From a virus: DNA of 25,709 nt. Shown here in pieces: positions 24,153-25,709 of the stretch; the stretch's first letter is position 1; each line of letters opens with the position of its first letter. The stretch is taken from positions 1-25,709 of the IMG/VR virus record IMGVR_UViG_3300046006_002209. One strand, given 5' to 3'. The notes under the pieces are model-generated. The model ran no database searches, had not been told where the DNA came from, and worked only from the letters and a program-made list of their open reading frames with translations. A program made the position numbers and the translations under genes.

Positions 24153-24512
24153 ATGACAACAATGATAAAAGCATTATCTGATTTTGAACACATGGGACAC
24201 ATGGTATATCTAAAGAAGATATTCCCGGAAGCATTCTTTAAAATAAAATCACTCACAGTACATTTTAAAGAGAAAGAAAATTTAATACCCGTAGGAGGAG
24301 ATGAGGGAGAAGTTAGAGCCGAAATTACATTATGTCCATCTATAAAATGTCAATTCTACATTTATGCAAATAAGGATGTTTTTGACAATAAGGGAAATGC
24401 TCTAGTACCTTACATGATAGATTTGGATGTAGATGAAAACAATGATGTAGAAGATTTGTTAGATAAGTTAAAACAAATGCTACAGGATGAATTTAAAGAA
24501 AAAATTGAATGA
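24153..24512 (+). CDS. Unknown small phage protein (119 residues)
   Basis: This is the first gene of the rightward group. The start ATG at 24153 gives MTTMIKALSDFEHMGHMVYL. The protein looks alpha/beta, with alternating strands (FFKIKSLTVHFKEK, EVRAEITLCPSIKCQFYIYA) and an acidic, helical C-terminus (DVDENNDVEDLLDKLKQMLQ). No catalytic motif, membrane segment or metal site stands out; the two Cys residues (CPSIKC) are spaced too loosely to call a zinc site. Its end overlaps the possible start of the next gene by 26 bases, so the two are probably co-translated. The position behind a long leader and a consensus-like promoter suggests an early or middle gene, but this is inference only. Confidence 0.7.
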   Translation: MTTMIKALSDFEHMGHMVYLKKIFPEAFFKIKSLTVHFKEKENLIPVGGDEGEVRAEITLCPSIKCQFYIYANKDVFDNKGNALVPYMIDLDVDENNDVEDLLDKLKQMLQDEFKEKIE

Positions 24513-25047
24513 CACACTATCTTTCATGTCGGAGCATGATAGAGTACTGTTTTTATACAACAACATCTTATTAAAAAATCCCGAGGATAACTTTGATTTG
24601 AATAGGGAGACATTTAACATGATATTTTCCGCTGATTCCAATAATTCTGACATTTTTGGTAACATGATGGAAGATTCTAAAGAAATAGATGACTTTTTTT
24701 CCTTTTTAGATGACAATGAGGAGTCTTTTGATGCTTTTTCTTATTCTGACGAGGAAATGGATGAAATGTTAGATGAAATGGATGATGAAGGCAATCCCCT
24801 ACATCCTGACGATGACGTACAAGTAGAGGTTCTAATAAATGATGACATCCTATTGATACTTTCTAATACCGAAGAAGACATACAAACTTACATTTACAAT
24901 TATTGCTTTTTGGATGGTTACATATACACTAAAATGCCTGATTCTGAATTAGATAAGGCAAAAACACTAGATATAGTAACCGGATATAAGTATAAAAAAG
25001 TTTTTAGGATACTTGGTAAGTTAGAAAATGATATTTGTTACAATTAA
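24487..25047 (+). CDS. Unknown acidic phage protein (186 residues)
   Basis: The longest reading starts at ATG 24487, overlapping the preceding gene by 26 bases. A second ATG at 24526 (MSEHDRVLFLYNNILLKN) would give 173 residues and no overlap, and its start looks natural, so either is possible. The middle is extremely acidic (residues about 50-115, with DDFFSFLDDNEESFDAFSYS and EEMDEMLDEMDDEG). After it come beta-rich segments (VQVEVLINDDILLILSN) and a Lys-rich end. The acidic region could mimic DNA or bind a basic partner, which is common in phage anti-host proteins, but there is no homology evidence. The family is unknown to me. Confidence 0.68.
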   Translation: MNLKKKLNDTLSFMSEHDRVLFLYNNILLKNPEDNFDLNRETFNMIFSADSNNSDIFGNMMEDSKEIDDFFSFLDDNEESFDAFSYSDEEMDEMLDEMDDEGNPLHPDDDVQVEVLINDDILLILSNTEEDIQTYIYNYCFLDGYIYTKMPDSELDKAKTLDIVTGYKYKKVFRILGKLENDICYN

Positions 25048-25119
25048 TTTAACACAAAATGGCATATAATTTGAAGGTAAAGTAATATCTATTATTAGTT
25101 AACTCTTAAAATTAATAAA

Positions 25120-25500
25120 ATGGCAAATTTTGATGATCTAGGTTACGACGAAGTAGTAGACACTATCTGCGACGTAATTGATTTAGGAAAAAATGTAAAA
25201 AACGTATTTGCTGATGGATTTCAAGTGATTCCTGACCTTATCGCGTTGACTCCTGAATTCTTTAAAGTTCAAGAGATTATTTCTGATGCTCCTATGGCAA
25301 TCAACCAACTTAAAAACTTGAGTGTGGAAGAAGCTAAAAAGGCACATGCAGAAATTGCAAAACGTACAGGCGTAGCTCAAGACAAGGTAGTCGATACAGT
25401 TACCAAAGGCTTCGGAATTATAGTTGAATTGTATGAAGTATTTGCTTGGAATCAGGCGAAGTTCTTCTCAATTAAACAAAAAGTCCAAGACTTAGCTTAA
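25120..25500 (+). CDS. Small helical phage protein, probably highly expressed (126 residues)
   Basis: MANFDDLGYDEVVDTICDVI starts an all-helical protein with repeated amphipathic helices: DLGKNVKNVFADGFQVIPDL, FFKVQEIISDAPMAINQLKN, then SVEEAKKAHAEIAKRTG and KVVDTVTKGFGIIVELYEVF. It has no signal peptide or enzyme motif. Base and codon use differ from its neighbours: more C-ending codons (GAC, AAC, ATC) and less A/T at third positions, as often seen for abundant virion or early proteins. A strong terminator lies 18 bases after the stop, and a 72-base gap precedes it, so it may be a single-gene unit. The helical pattern slightly resembles small phage structural or regulatory proteins. I do not recognise it. 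Confidence 0.75.
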   Translation: MANFDDLGYDEVVDTICDVIDLGKNVKNVFADGFQVIPDLIALTPEFFKVQEIISDAPMAINQLKNLSVEEAKKAHAEIAKRTGVAQDKVVDTVTKGFGIIVELYEVFAWNQAKFFSIKQKVQDLA

Positions 25501-25517
25501 CCTAACGACTAATTTTG

Positions 25518-25550
25518 AGCCCCGCTAAAAAAAATTTGGCGGGGCTTTTT
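25518..25550 (+). terminator. Strong rho-independent terminator
   Basis: AGCCCCGC (25518-25525) pairs with GCGGGGCT (25539-25546) around an A-rich loop and is followed by a T run. It closes the rightward group after the 126-residue gene and separates it from the next virion gene. Because of it, the gene at 25590 should need its own promoter in 25551-25589. Confidence 0.95.
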
Positions 25551-25568
25551 AATTAGCACATTATGCAA

Positions 25569-25581
25569 TATTTATACTAAA
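25569..25581 (+). promoter_or_regulatory. Candidate phage promoter element TATTTATACTAAA
   Basis: This 13-mer differs in two positions from the element found before two minus-strand virion genes (7353-7365, 17936-17948). It lies in the 39-base gap between a strong terminator and the ATG at 25590, where a promoter is expected. A late promoter read by the gp55-like factor is a reasonable but untested guess. Confidence 0.33.
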
Positions 25582-25589
25582 AGATAATC

Positions 25590-25709
25590 ATGCTAATTTA
25601 CAGACCTACTATTATTTCTGGATCGGGATATTACTCTGGGTCTTTCGATGGGGATGGGTCTAGGTTATATAACTTAATATCTTCATCCTATGCAATTACT
25701 GCTTCGTAT
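25590..25709 (+). CDS. Virion protein with SGS/TASY repeats (partial, N-terminal 40 residues)
   Basis: The gene starts at ATG 25590 and leaves the window in frame. The visible part includes IISGSGYYSGSFDGDGSRLY and SSSYAITASY. Patterns of the type SGSFxGDGS...SYAxTASY are typical of repetitive tail or surface proteins in phages of Bacteroidota and of marine T4-like phages, where a short leading motif is followed by many TASY repeats. The gene is on the opposite strand from the main tail operon. No further domain can be judged from 40 residues. Confidence 0.7.
   Translation, partial: MLIYRPTIISGSGYYSGSFDGDGSRLYNLISSSYAITASY

Noticed and set aside
25073-25081. TATAATTTG before the 126-residue gene as a Bacteroidota promoter
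   Set aside because: The spacing inside the box does not fit TAnnTTTG and no TTG is found at the right distance upstream.

Overview
The window is part of the genome of a tailed phage with a contractile, T4-like tail. It is AT-rich, and its host is most likely a member of the Bacteroidota. Four things support the phage call: homologues of T4 gp25, gp6 and gp5 in one tight gene run, a gp55-like late sigma factor just upstream of them, a CHC2/Toprim primase, and a series of large adhesin-type virion proteins. Three things point to the host: a good Bacteroidota-type promoter (TTG, 19 bases, TACCTTTG) in front of the 519-residue membrane protein gene, almost no Shine-Dalgarno sequences, and virion protein modules (LamG, DNRLRE-like, Pro-Thr and Gly-rich linkers) that I associate with phages of marine and Bacteroidota hosts. 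The species cannot be named from the sequence.

Layout. Positions 1-23710 are all read on the minus strand, so the order of transcription is right to left. First come a polytopic membrane protein with an AT-hook-like motif (22151-23710, possibly extended to 22092 by a frameshift at an A9 run), a degenerate HD-domain protein (21469-22068) and a small membrane-anchored coiled-coil protein (21156-21458). A rho-independent terminator follows (21120-21149). Next are the gp55-like sigma factor (20427-21107), a coiled-coil protein (19973-20425), the gp5-like baseplate hub with collagen-like repeats (17968-20013), a small protein of unknown role (17530-17934), gp25 (17018-17530) and gp6 (15129-17015). 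After these come a DNRLRE-like protein (14003-15127), a collagen-like fibre protein (11889-14003), a 1485-residue tail-protein-I/LamG protein (7383-11840), and four virion proteins (1229-7343), three of which share a C-terminal module. The run ends in a T7-type endonuclease I (802-1227) and a DNA primase that leaves the window (1-795). Spacing is mostly 1 to 40 bases with several 1-base overlaps, so this is one long tail/baseplate transcription unit followed by replication genes.

The only long non-coding stretch is 23711-24152. It is a divergent control region holding the leftward promoter, a perfect TTGACA-N17-TATAAT sequence facing right, many ACATG(T) words, and a GC-rich element able to fold as a pseudoknot. 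To its right are three plus-strand genes of unknown function (24153-24512, 24487-25047, 25120-25500), a strong terminator (25518-25550), and the start of another virion gene (25590 onward) with SGS/TASY-type repeats.

How the parts fit: the sigma factor presumably directs late transcription of the virion genes. gp5-like, gp25 and gp6 form the baseplate hub and wedge, and the 1485-residue protein is probably another wedge part. The LamG, DNRLRE-like, collagen-like and PT-linker proteins probably form host-recognition fibres or decorations. The primase and resolvase belong to DNA replication and recombination. The least expected items are the A9 slippery site with a plausible coding extension, the HD protein that has lost its metal ligands, the hub protein with a collagen stalk and unknown tip in place of lysozyme, and the structured leader in the divergent region.
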